The notes under the pieces: model-generated
Told to the model about the DNA's origin: nothing
The model's database searches: none
The model's input: only the letters and a program-made list of their open reading frames with translations
Part shown: positions 8,367-15,669 of the stretch, piece by piece
Layout of the letters: the number at the start of each line of letters is the position of its first letter
Numbering within the stretch: position 1 is the stretch's first letter
Position numbers and translations under genes: made by a program
Source: Reyranella sp.
GTDB taxonomy: Bacteria > Pseudomonadota > Alphaproteobacteria > Reyranellales > Reyranellaceae
Reading direction: 5' to 3'
Length of the DNA stretch: 42,156 nucleotides
NCBI RefSeq assembly: GCF_004297405.1
Contig: NZ_SCVC01000027.1
Location: 1 to 42,156, forward strand

Positions 8367-9131
8367 ATGTCGACTTTTCCCGACAAGTTCCGTCTCGATG
8401 GCCGCACCGCCCTGGTGACCGGTTCGGCCCGGGGGCTCGGCTGGGAAATGGCCAAGGGCCTGGCCGAAGCCGGCGCTCGCATCCTGCTGCATGGACGCTC
8501 GCACAGCCAGCTCACGCCCCGGCTGGCCGAGTTGCGCGCCGCTGGTCATGAAGCCGAGGCGCTGGCCTTCGAGATGGCCGACAGGGCTGCGATGGCCGCC
8601 GAGGTGGCGACAGCCGAACGAATCGACATCCTGGTGCATAATGTCGGCGAACGCGACCGGCGGCCCTTCGCCGAGATCCAGCCCGACGATTTCGCCCGGC
8701 TGGTCGACACCGACCTGTCGGCCGGCCAGGCCCTAATCCACCATCTCCTGCCCGGCATGGTCGAACGCGGCTGGGGCCGGTTGATCCTCGTGAGTTCGAT
8801 TGCCGCCGATCTCGCCGCGCCTGGCGCCTCTTCCTACATCGCGGCCAAGGCAGGGCTCGCGGCGCTGGCCCGGGCCCTCGCTTCGGAGTTCGGCGCCAAG
8901 GGCATCACCTCCAACGCGCTTTCACCAGGCTTCTTTGCGACCGAGACCAACGCGGCGTTGATCGCTTCGACGGCCGGCAAGCGGTTGCGCGACCGTTGCC
9001 CAGCCAAACGCTGGGCCGAGCCGTGGGAGATTGCCGGCGCCGCCGTCTTCCTGGCGTCACCTGCCGCGTCCTACGTCAACGGTCACACGCTCACCGTCGA
9101 TGGTGGCGTGTCGGCGACTTACATCGCGTGA
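8367..9131 (+). CDS. SDR family oxidoreductase
   Basis: A 254-residue classical short-chain dehydrogenase. The cofactor motif TGSARGLG is at 19-26. The structural NNAG motif is altered to HNVG near 91-94, and the catalytic set S143/S144, Y157 and K161 (SYIAAK) is intact. The C-terminal VNGHTLTVDGGVSATYI is typical of gluconate 5-dehydrogenase or 3-oxoacyl-ACP reductase-like SDRs. Substrate is unknown. The gene is divergent from ugpQ, and its TGA overlaps the GTG start of the following antiporter gene, which implies cotranslation. Confidence 0.88.
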   Translation: MSTFPDKFRLDGRTALVTGSARGLGWEMAKGLAEAGARILLHGRSHSQLTPRLAELRAAGHEAEALAFEMADRAAMAAEVATAERIDILVHNVGERDRRPFAEIQPDDFARLVDTDLSAGQALIHHLLPGMVERGWGRLILVSSIAADLAAPGASSYIAAKAGLAALARALASEFGAKGITSNALSPGFFATETNAALIASTAGKRLRDRCPAKRWAEPWEIAGAAVFLASPAASYVNGHTLTVDGGVSATYIA

Positions 9132-10558
9132 TCCTCTTGAAGTTTGGTCTTCTGTTCGCGCTCGGGGCCGTGCTCGCGCTTGGTGTCGCGCTCCCCGCGC
9201 TGGCGGCGGGTCCCGAAACGCCCGCGATCGACGGACGCCATCTCGGTCTGTCATGGATCCTGCCCTTCGTCGGCATCCTGCTCTCCATCGCGATCATGCC
9301 GCTCGCCGCGCCGCGTTTCTGGCATCACCATTTCGGCAAGGTGTCGGCTGGGTGGGCGGCCCTGGTGGTCGTGCCGTTCGCAGCACTCTACGGCGTGCCG
9401 ACTGCACTCTATGAAATCACCCACCTGCTGCTGCTCGACTACATTCCCTTCATCGTCCTGCTGACGACTCTGTTCACGGTGACGGGCGGCATTCATATCC
9501 GCGGCAACCTCTACGGCTCGCCATCGATGAACACCTCACTTCTGGCCATCGGCACGGTGCTGGCTGGTTGGATGGGTACGACCGGGGCGTCGATGCTGCT
9601 GATCCGACCAATGATCCGTGCCAACGACGACCGGCGTCACAAGATCCATGTCTTCGTGTTCTTCATTTTCCTGGTGTCGAACATCGGCGGCGCATTGACG
9701 CCACTGGGCGATCCACCACTCTTCCTCGGCTTCCTCAAGGGCGTGAGCTTCTTCTGGACGACGGAACATCTCTTCAGCGAGATGCTGCTGTGCGCCGTCG
9801 TCCTGCTCACGCTGTTCTACGGCATCGACAGCTACTGGTATCGCAAGGAAGGCCGCAAGAAACCCGACCCGACGCCGGAGTCTCCGATCCGCATCGAGGG
9901 TGGCGTCAACATCATCCTGCTGGCGATCGTGGTGGGCATAGTGCTGGCGAGCGGCACCTGGAATCCCGGTGTGCACTTCACGGTCTACCACGTCCCGCTG
10001 GAGCTCCAGCATGTGCTGCGCGACCTCGCCCTGGTCGCCGTCATCGGTCTGTCGCTCAAGCTGACGCCCCGCAAGACACGTACAGACAATGCCTTCACCT
10101 GGGGGCCGATGGCCGAAGTCGCCAAGCTGTTCGCCGGCATCTTCGTCACCATCGCGCCGGCCCTGGCCATCCTGCGCGCCGGTTCGGACGGCGCGCTGGC
10201 GCCGCTAGTCTCCCTGGTGACGGGCCCGGATGGTCAGCCGCTCAACGTCTGGTACTTCTGGTTGACGGGCATCCTCTCGAGCTTCCTCGACAATGCGCCG
10301 ACCTACCTCGTCTTCTTCAATCTGGCTGGCGGCGATCCCCACCTTCTGATGGGCGCACTCGCCAGTACTTTGGCGGCCATTTCCTGCGGTGCGGTGTTCA
10401 TGGGCGCCAACACTTACATCGGCAATGCGCCCAATTTCATGGTCAAGGCGGTGGTCGAGGAAGCCGGCATCCGCATGCCGAGCTTCTTCGGCTATATGGC
10501 CTGGTCCTCTGCCATCCTTTTGCCGTTGTTCGTGGTGCTCACTTTCATTTTCTTCTGA
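9128..10558 (+). CDS. Sodium:proton antiporter, NhaD/ArsB-CitT (ion transporter) superfamily
   Basis: A polytopic membrane protein of 476 residues if read from the GTG at 9128, which overlaps the upstream TGA; a TTG at 9137 is an alternative. The first helix is a signal-like hydrophobic run ending LPALAAG. About 11-12 membrane segments follow. The paired family motifs GDPPLFLGF (first half) and FLDNAPTYLVFF (second half) identify the ion transporter superfamily that includes NhaD. It probably exchanges Na+ for H+ across the inner membrane, but anion transport cannot be excluded. Confidence 0.85.
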   Translation: MILLKFGLLFALGAVLALGVALPALAAGPETPAIDGRHLGLSWILPFVGILLSIAIMPLAAPRFWHHHFGKVSAGWAALVVVPFAALYGVPTALYEITHLLLLDYIPFIVLLTTLFTVTGGIHIRGNLYGSPSMNTSLLAIGTVLAGWMGTTGASMLLIRPMIRANDDRRHKIHVFVFFIFLVSNIGGALTPLGDPPLFLGFLKGVSFFWTTEHLFSEMLLCAVVLLTLFYGIDSYWYRKEGRKKPDPTPESPIRIEGGVNIILLAIVVGIVLASGTWNPGVHFTVYHVPLELQHVLRDLALVAVIGLSLKLTPRKTRTDNAFTWGPMAEVAKLFAGIFVTIAPALAILRAGSDGALAPLVSLVTGPDGQPLNVWYFWLTGILSSFLDNAPTYLVFFNLAGGDPHLLMGALASTLAAISCGAVFMGANTYIGNAPNFMVKAVVEEAGIRMPSFFGYMAWSSAILLPLFVVLTFIFF

Positions 10559-10628
10559 GGGGCGGTCTCGTAAAATCGGCGCCGCTCCCGTGAGCGCAAA
10601 CCCCTGATTTGTTTGGTGGAATTCTTTC

Positions 10629-11546
10629 GTGGCCCATGCCGCCAGCGCCTCCTCGTATCGCTCCGACCGGATGTCTCCGGTCGCGCTGGCGCTGGCTGTG
10701 TTATTGCACGCACTGGTAGTGCTGGCGATATGGTGGCTGGTCGAGAACCGGCCGCAGCTGTCCCCCGCCGAAGAGCCCGTCATGGTCTCCTTCGAACAGC
10801 CCAAGCCACCCGAACCGCCACCCCCTCCACCGCCGCAAAAGGCGCCTCAGCCGGCGCCGCAACCTCCGCTCGACATGGGCCTGAAGCCACCGGCCGCCAC
10901 CACGGCCGATAAGGCCACGCAAGTGCCGCCGCAGGCGCCGCCTGGCAAGGAAGCATCCGCGCCTCAACCGCCCTCGCCGGATGACTTGCCGCCGTTGCAG
11001 GCAAATCCACCTCAGCCCACGGTCGCCGAGCCGCCCAAGCCCGCCCACACTCCGACGCCGACACCCGCGAAGCCGCCGGAGCAGCATGCGCTGGCAACGC
11101 CACCACCCCCGCCGGCGAGGCCGGCGCCGGGAACGCGGCAGGACGTGCGCCCCTCGCCCCTCCCGCCTGGCCAGCAGCGACGCGCGCCTGCGGTGCCCAA
11201 TCCGCGCGACGCGCCAACGACATCGCACTTCGTCAATCCCGCAGACGCCTACAATCGCTCGCGCGCGGCCGACAACTACCTATGGCAAGTCGCGATGAAG
11301 CTTCAGGGCTATCGCTATCAGGCAAACACGAATGCCAGTCGCGGAACGACAGTAGTGCGCGTCACCATCGCGCGAAACGGACAGTTGCTCGCGGTCGAGG
11401 TCATCCGGTCGAGCGGCGTTCCGGAATTCGACAGAGGCGTGTTGGCCGGCGTTCGCGCCGGCTCGCCCTACACGCCGCTGCCGCCCGACATCCAAGGCGA
11501 GAGCGCGAGCTTCAACCTACCGCTGATATCGGTGAACCGGAATTGA
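10629..11546 (+). CDS. TonB family protein (proline-rich energy transducer)
   Basis: A 305-residue TonB-like protein beginning with GTG, preceded by GGTGGA at 8 bases. It has a single N-terminal membrane anchor (about residues 16-38), a periplasm-spanning region very rich in Pro, Ala and Lys (about 45-195), and a C-terminal TonB_C domain of about 90 residues (TTVVRVTIARNGQLLAVEVI, then FDRGVLAGVR). It would couple the proton-motive force to outer-membrane receptors, but neither exbB/exbD nor a TonB-dependent receptor is in the window. Because the C-terminal domain follows the YxxY/TonB_C pattern only loosely, a TolA-like role is possible. Confidence 0.8.
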   Translation: MAHAASASSYRSDRMSPVALALAVLLHALVVLAIWWLVENRPQLSPAEEPVMVSFEQPKPPEPPPPPPPQKAPQPAPQPPLDMGLKPPAATTADKATQVPPQAPPGKEASAPQPPSPDDLPPLQANPPQPTVAEPPKPAHTPTPTPAKPPEQHALATPPPPPARPAPGTRQDVRPSPLPPGQQRRAPAVPNPRDAPTTSHFVNPADAYNRSRAADNYLWQVAMKLQGYRYQANTNASRGTTVVRVTIARNGQLLAVEVIRSSGVPEFDRGVLAGVRAGSPYTPLPPDIQGESASFNLPLISVNRN

Positions 11547-11556
11547 TCACCGGCCG

Positions 11557-12084
11557 CTAGGGCAGCACGACCTTGACGAGTCGCCCGCCCCGCACATCGA
11601 CGCGCTGCATCATCGACCCGCCTTCGACCTGTGAGGCGCTCGCGCCCTGCCATTTGACGCTCGTCGTCACATACCAGATGCCGTCGGGCACTTGCGCGAA
11701 GGAGAAGCTGCCCTGCACGTCGCAGCGGCTCGTGCGCAATGACGAGACGTAGAGCGGGTCGTCCCGCTCGAATTTGACGGGGCCGCGGCTGGCGGCACGC
11801 ATACCCTTCGTTGCGTTGCCAAAGATCGCCGTCATCCTCGCTTGGGCGTAGGCACTGTCGGGGATCAAATTCGCCGATTGTCCGGCACAGGAATGGCTTT
11901 CGCCGTTGGCCGACTTCATGACGGCCAAGCCACTGACGGTGTTCCTGCCGCTTTTCTTCGACCAATCGATCTCGGACTGGGTAATTGGTTTGGAGAGTGC
12001 TGCTTCTTGCTGCCCGACCTGCCCAAACTGCGCACATCCGGCAGTCGCTAGGGCTAATCCCACAATCAACGCAGCACGCTTCAT
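11557..12084 (-). CDS. Putative lipoprotein of unknown function
   Basis: A 175-residue protein with a clear lipoprotein signal (MKRAALIVGLALATAGC, lipobox ATAGC, lipidated C17). It predicts a small beta-rich periplasmic domain with three further Cys residues (SCAG, RCDV) and a C-terminal pattern VPDGIWYVTTSV...VDVRGGRLVKVVLP like carboxypeptidase-regulatory or transthyretin-like folds. I cannot name a family. It converges on tonB with a 10-base gap and is divergent from the GlcG-like gene across 224 bases in which I see no further gene. Confidence 0.75.
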   Translation of the reverse strand: MKRAALIVGLALATAGCAQFGQVGQQEAALSKPITQSEIDWSKKSGRNTVSGLAVMKSANGESHSCAGQSANLIPDSAYAQARMTAIFGNATKGMRAASRGPVKFERDDPLYVSSLRTSRCDVQGSFSFAQVPDGIWYVTTSVKWQGASASQVEGGSMMQRVDVRGGRLVKVVLP

Positions 12085-12308
12085 TCGTCGGTCCTCTCCA
12101 AATTAGCGGGCAAGTAGACATCAACGCTCGGAGCGAGCCTGTGTTCCTTCAGTGACCCGAAGAACCAACGCTTTCGCCTGATCCGAGCGGCGGATCGCAA
12201 CATCGCAACAGTCACCGCAAAGTCCGAACAGCGCTGCGCAGCCATCCAGGTGATCCTACAGCCAAGCCGGAAGCGGCACTCCAGCCGACCAAACAGGGAA
12301 GCGTAACC

Positions 12309-12725
12309 ATGATCACCTTGCATCAGGCGCGCACCTTGGTCGCCGCCGCAGAAGCGAAGGCCGATGACCTCGGCATCGCCGTCAACATCGCGATCCTCGA
12401 TGGCGGCGGACATCTCAAAGCCTTTAGCCGGATGGATGGCGCCGTGCTCGGATCGATCGACGTCGCCACCCGGAAAGCCACCACGGCAGTCCTGTTCAAC
12501 ACGCGTAGCGAGGCGATCTGGGAGTACTGCAAGCCCGGCGCGCCGGCTCCAGGCCTCGAACTGACCAACGGAGGCCTCGCGCCTTTCGGTGGTGGCATCC
12601 CACTCCACGATTCTCGGACCAATCTCGTCGGCGCAGTCGGCGTCTCCGGCGGCACCGTTGCGCAAGACGTGGAAATAGCTTCAGCGGCCGTCGCGGCCTT
12701 CATAGCCAAACAGGAGACAACATGA
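12309..12725 (+). CDS. GlcG/HbpS family heme-binding-like protein
   Basis: A 138-residue single-domain protein of the GlcG/HbpS (DUF336) family. The repeated family pattern is visible: LGIAVNIAILDGGGHLKAFSRMDGA, then an alpha-beta core ending VGAVGVSGGTVAQD. Members bind heme or small cofactors and often sit beside oxidoreductases. There is no signal peptide. An AGGGAAG sequence precedes the ATG. The stop overlaps the next gene's start (ATGA), so the GlcG-like protein, SDR and NTF2-like protein are probably made together. The actual ligand is unknown. Confidence 0.85.
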   Translation: MITLHQARTLVAAAEAKADDLGIAVNIAILDGGGHLKAFSRMDGAVLGSIDVATRKATTAVLFNTRSEAIWEYCKPGAPAPGLELTNGGLAPFGGGIPLHDSRTNLVGAVGVSGGTVAQDVEIASAAVAAFIAKQETT

Positions 12726-13525
12726 GCAAGACGATCCTGATCACCGGTGCCGGTTCGGGCTTCGGCGAAGCTGCCGCCATCGGAATGGCGCGCAACGGAC
12801 ACACTGTCATCGCGACGGCACAGATCTCGCCGCAGGTCGCCGCCCTGCGCGGCAAGGTGCGCGAACTGGGGTTGAAGAACCTGCATGTCGAGAAGCTCGA
12901 CCTTTTCGACAGCTACGACATGGCCGCAGCCCAGAAATGGGACATCGATGTGCTGTGGAGCAACGCTGGAATGGGCGAAAGCGGACCGGTGTTCGAGATT
13001 CCCCTGGACCTCGTGCGTCGCAATTATGAAGTGAACGTCTTCCTGCCGCTCGCTCTCGCTCAGAGCTTCATCAAAACCTGGATCACGGCAAAGAAGAAGG
13101 CGAAGGTCGTCTTCACCTCCTCAATGGGCGGCCTGTTCACGCCGGCCAACTGGGGCGTCTACGTCTCCACCAAGCACGCCCTCGAATCGATCGCCGAAGC
13201 GATGCAGCAGGAACTCGTGCCCTATGGCATCAAGGTCCAGACCATCAATCCGGGTGCCTACTTCACGGGCTACAACGAGACGATGGCGGACACCCCCTTC
13301 CGCTGGTTGGATGACTCCAAGAACTTCACCAAGCGCGCGACATTGCGCAAAGCGTTCGATGACTTCCTGAACGCACCCGACGGCCACCTCGACGCCAAGG
13401 AGATGATCGACCGCATGATCGAGATCGTGCCCGCCGACACCGGCAAGTTCCGCAACGTCGTTCCGAAAGCCACCGAGGACATGCTGAAGCAGCATCAGCT
13501 CCAAGCCTGGGAAAACACGATCTGA
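12722..13525 (+). CDS. SDR family oxidoreductase
   Basis: A 267-residue classical SDR. TGAGSGFG is at 9-16, NAG at 81-83, the catalytic serines are near 133-134 (FTSSMGG) and Y147-x3-K151 is intact (YVSTK). Absence of a conserved Asp/Arg after the second strand leaves NAD versus NADP open. The C-terminus is longer than usual and lacks the VDGG ending, as in sepiapterin/retinol-type SDRs. It overlaps the GlcG-like gene by four bases and is followed 10 bases later by an NTF2-like gene. Substrate is unknown. Confidence 0.88.
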   Translation: MSKTILITGAGSGFGEAAAIGMARNGHTVIATAQISPQVAALRGKVRELGLKNLHVEKLDLFDSYDMAAAQKWDIDVLWSNAGMGESGPVFEIPLDLVRRNYEVNVFLPLALAQSFIKTWITAKKKAKVVFTSSMGGLFTPANWGVYVSTKHALESIAEAMQQELVPYGIKVQTINPGAYFTGYNETMADTPFRWLDDSKNFTKRATLRKAFDDFLNAPDGHLDAKEMIDRMIEIVPADTGKFRNVVPKATEDMLKQHQLQAWENTI

Positions 13526-13535
13526 GGATATGCCG

Positions 13536-14021
13536 ATGCGTGCATTGATCCTTTCCCTGCTGCTTTTCGTTACGACCCCGTTACAGGAGACCATTGTCAT
13601 GGCGCAATCGAAGGACGACGTGCCGGCGCGCAACAAGGCCCTCGTCGAGGACCGTTTCAATGCCTGGCGAAACGGCACCGGCAATCCATTCGAGCTTTTA
13701 GCTGACGAGGCGAGCTGGACGATCGTTGGCCGCTCGGCCGCTTCGAAGACCTACAGCAGCAAGGAGGATTTCCTGCGCGAGGTCATCCGGCCGTTCAATG
13801 CGCGCATGAAGGAAGGCTTGAAGCCGGCAATCCGCAACATCTACGCTGACGGCAACACGGTGATCATCTTCTTTGACGCAGCCGGAATCGCTCGCGACGG
13901 CAAGCCCTACACCAACACCTATGCCTGGTTCCTGGAGATGCGCGACGGCAAGGTGGTGAAAGCATCCGCTTTCTACGACAGCATCGAGTTCAACGACCTC
14001 TGGACGCGAGTGGCTCCTTAG
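13536..14021 (+). CDS. NTF2-like / SnoaL-like domain protein, probably exported
   Basis: A 161-residue protein with a cone-shaped NTF2-like domain (VEDRFNAWRNGTGNPFELLADEASW near the start, ending in KVVKASAFYDSIEFNDLW). The ATG at 13536 is chosen because GAGG lies 8 bases upstream; it gives a hydrophobic leader with possible cleavage after VMA. A second candidate start at 13599, also with an AGGAG, would give a cytoplasmic form without leader, so export is not certain. SnoaL/NTF2 proteins act as small isomerases, cyclases or ligand binders. It is the third gene of the GlcG-SDR operon. Confidence 0.8.
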   Translation: MRALILSLLLFVTTPLQETIVMAQSKDDVPARNKALVEDRFNAWRNGTGNPFELLADEASWTIVGRSAASKTYSSKEDFLREVIRPFNARMKEGLKPAIRNIYADGNTVIIFFDAAGIARDGKPYTNTYAWFLEMRDGKVVKASAFYDSIEFNDLWTRVAP

Positions 14022-14073
14022 TCGCAAGGGGATACTAACGTCTGGTTGCGAACATTAGGCAGCATGATGCACT

Positions 14074-14103
14074 CTCCCGCAAATCGGACATGACTTGCGG
14101 GAG
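14074..14103 (+). promoter_or_regulatory. Inverted repeat covering the araC-family gene's ribosome binding site
   Basis: CTCCCGCAA at 14074-14082 is a perfect 9-base complement of TTGCGGGAG at 14095-14103, with 12 bases between. The right arm contains the GGGAG that would serve as Shine-Dalgarno for the ATG at 14112. In RNA the hairpin would hide the ribosome binding site; in DNA the same repeat could be an operator. Either would provide control of the regulator. Confidence 0.6.
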
Positions 14104-14111
14104 ATCAGCCT

Positions 14112-15056
14112 ATGCCCGATCGGTTGGGGATTTCCACAACGAGCCCCACGCTTCGACATAGCCGGAGACCGCCGGCTCGGATTCGGCCAGACGGTCCATC
14201 CGAGATGGCGCGTATCCTCGACGCCCCTCCGGTCCTGGCACCGGAGATCCTGCGGGGCGACACGCGCCTGACCCAACGATGGGTCCATGGCGGCTTGTAC
14301 AACTACATGCGCGGCATGACCGGTCATGTCGTTGTTGGCTGCCACTCCGGCGAGGAGGAGATCAGCTGGCGCGTCGAAAGGAAGCGCTTCGCGTCTCGTA
14401 CGCAGCGACGGGCCTTCACACTGATCCCCGAAGGGCACGACGGACACTGGGAGATTGGCGGCCAGGTCGTCGTGTCTCACGTCTACCTGACACAGGAACA
14501 CCTCCAAGCCTGCGCCGACGAGGTCGCCGCTGGGAAGGCCGTCGAGCTGCTGGTCCGGGTCGCCTTCGAGGATTCGGCAGCAGCCGGCCTGCTCGAAATT
14601 CTGAGCGATGAGGCCGCCCGCGACAGCAGCTCGTCGCGCCTCTTTGTCGAGCAGGCGATCGATCTTCTCTGCTTGCGTCTGATCCGAGGTCACTCGTCGC
14701 TCGACGCCTTACCGACACCGACCCCAAGACACGGGCTTGCCGACTGGCAGGTGCGAAAAGTGACGGCTTTCATGCGCGACAATCTAGAACGGCAGATCGG
14801 GCTCGACGAACTCGCTGGGCTTGTCCGCCTCAGCCGCTTCCACTTCTGCACGGCATTCCGGCGCGCGACCGGGCACTCGCCGCATCAATGGCTGACGCGG
14901 CAAAGAATCGCCCGTGCGCGCGATCTGTTGGTGAATTCAGAGCTCAGCATCACCGAGATCGCATTGAGCGTCGGCTACGAGACGCCATCAGCCTTTACTG
15001 CACGCTTCCGCAATGCCATGGGGATCACCCCGTCGACCTTTCGTCGCAGCATGTAG
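14112..15056 (+). CDS. AraC family transcriptional regulator
   Basis: A 314-residue regulator. The N-terminal part (about 30-200) is an unassigned effector/cupin-like domain. The C-terminal AraC/XylS DNA-binding domain (about 215-312) shows both helix-turn-helix units: GLDELAGLVRLSRFHFCTAF and the second, SITEIALSVGYETPSAFTARF, ending GITPSTFRRSM. The ATG at 14112 has GGGAG about 8 bases upstream; an internal ATG at 14205 would shorten it to the start of a conserved-looking ARILDAPP segment. It follows the GlcG-SDR-NTF2 operon by 90 bases and is a candidate regulator of it. Confidence 0.9.
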   Translation: MPDRLGISTTSPTLRHSRRPPARIRPDGPSEMARILDAPPVLAPEILRGDTRLTQRWVHGGLYNYMRGMTGHVVVGCHSGEEEISWRVERKRFASRTQRRAFTLIPEGHDGHWEIGGQVVVSHVYLTQEHLQACADEVAAGKAVELLVRVAFEDSAAAGLLEILSDEAARDSSSSRLFVEQAIDLLCLRLIRGHSSLDALPTPTPRHGLADWQVRKVTAFMRDNLERQIGLDELAGLVRLSRFHFCTAFRRATGHSPHQWLTRQRIARARDLLVNSELSITEIALSVGYETPSAFTARFRNAMGITPSTFRRSM

Positions 15057-15066
15057 GCGCTTGGAA

Positions 15067-15609
15067 ATGGATGAACTGAAGCGCGCACATGATGGTGCGC
15101 TGGCGCTTCCTCAATCAGGGCACCGCAAAGCCACCCAAATAAGGTGGGGAGCCGGCCTACTCCTGCTGACGGCGATCCTTGCAGGCGAGGCGCATAGCCA
15201 GTCCGTGAGCAGCCAGACTCCGAATGCGCTGACCTGCGGTACTCTAGCGGCCGAGTCCTCGCGAACCTCCTCAAGCTCACGTTGGACGATCTCCGGCCCC
15301 TCGGGGAAGACCACGGAAACGGGTGTCCTGCGCAGCGGCCCGCGCTTCGAATGTATCGACGGCGCCATCCTGATCGTGGAATTTACCTCGTCGGCAGGAC
15401 ATTCTTTCTTTGAGGCCTATTTCGCGGACGGCACCAACCTCGGCTATGGCCGCCAGCAGGTTGACCGTCGCGGTGGTCGCTTCGTTCTCCCCATTCAGGC
15501 GAAGGCGCGCATTGCCGCGCCGTATCGCGCCGCGTTCGACTATCACTGCCGCCTCGAAATGCCGGCCGATCCCATTCAGCCGGCCACTCGGGCTGACTGC
15601 ATCTTTTAG
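15067..15609 (+). CDS. Secreted protein of unknown function
   Basis: A 180-residue protein with a longish N-region and a hydrophobic segment (about 29-41) ending EAHSQ, which looks like a type I signal peptide. Four Cys residues in the mature part (about 54, 109, 165 and 177) could form disulphides. I do not recognise the family. The start ATG at 15067 is 11 bases after the AraC stop; no strong ribosome binding site is visible, so expression may depend on read-through. It converges on the cNMP/HlyD gene. Confidence 0.6.
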   Translation: MDELKRAHDGALALPQSGHRKATQIRWGAGLLLLTAILAGEAHSQSVSSQTPNALTCGTLAAESSRTSSSSRWTISGPSGKTTETGVLRSGPRFECIDGAILIVEFTSSAGHSFFEAYFADGTNLGYGRQQVDRRGGRFVLPIQAKARIAAPYRAAFDYHCRLEMPADPIQPATRADCIF

Positions 15610-15669
15610 AGCGGTACTTGGGCCAGGCCTTGGAAGCTCCCTAGGCGCGCCTGTGGCGACGATCTGCGA

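Noticed and set aside
9031..9414. Alternative plus-strand frame across the SDR/antiporter junction
   Set aside because: Out of frame with both well-supported genes, and the GTGA junction already explains the overlap.
10701..11228. Arg/Gly-rich frame opposite the proline-rich part of tonB
   Set aside because: It arises from the complement of Pro codons and has no ribosome binding site or domain.
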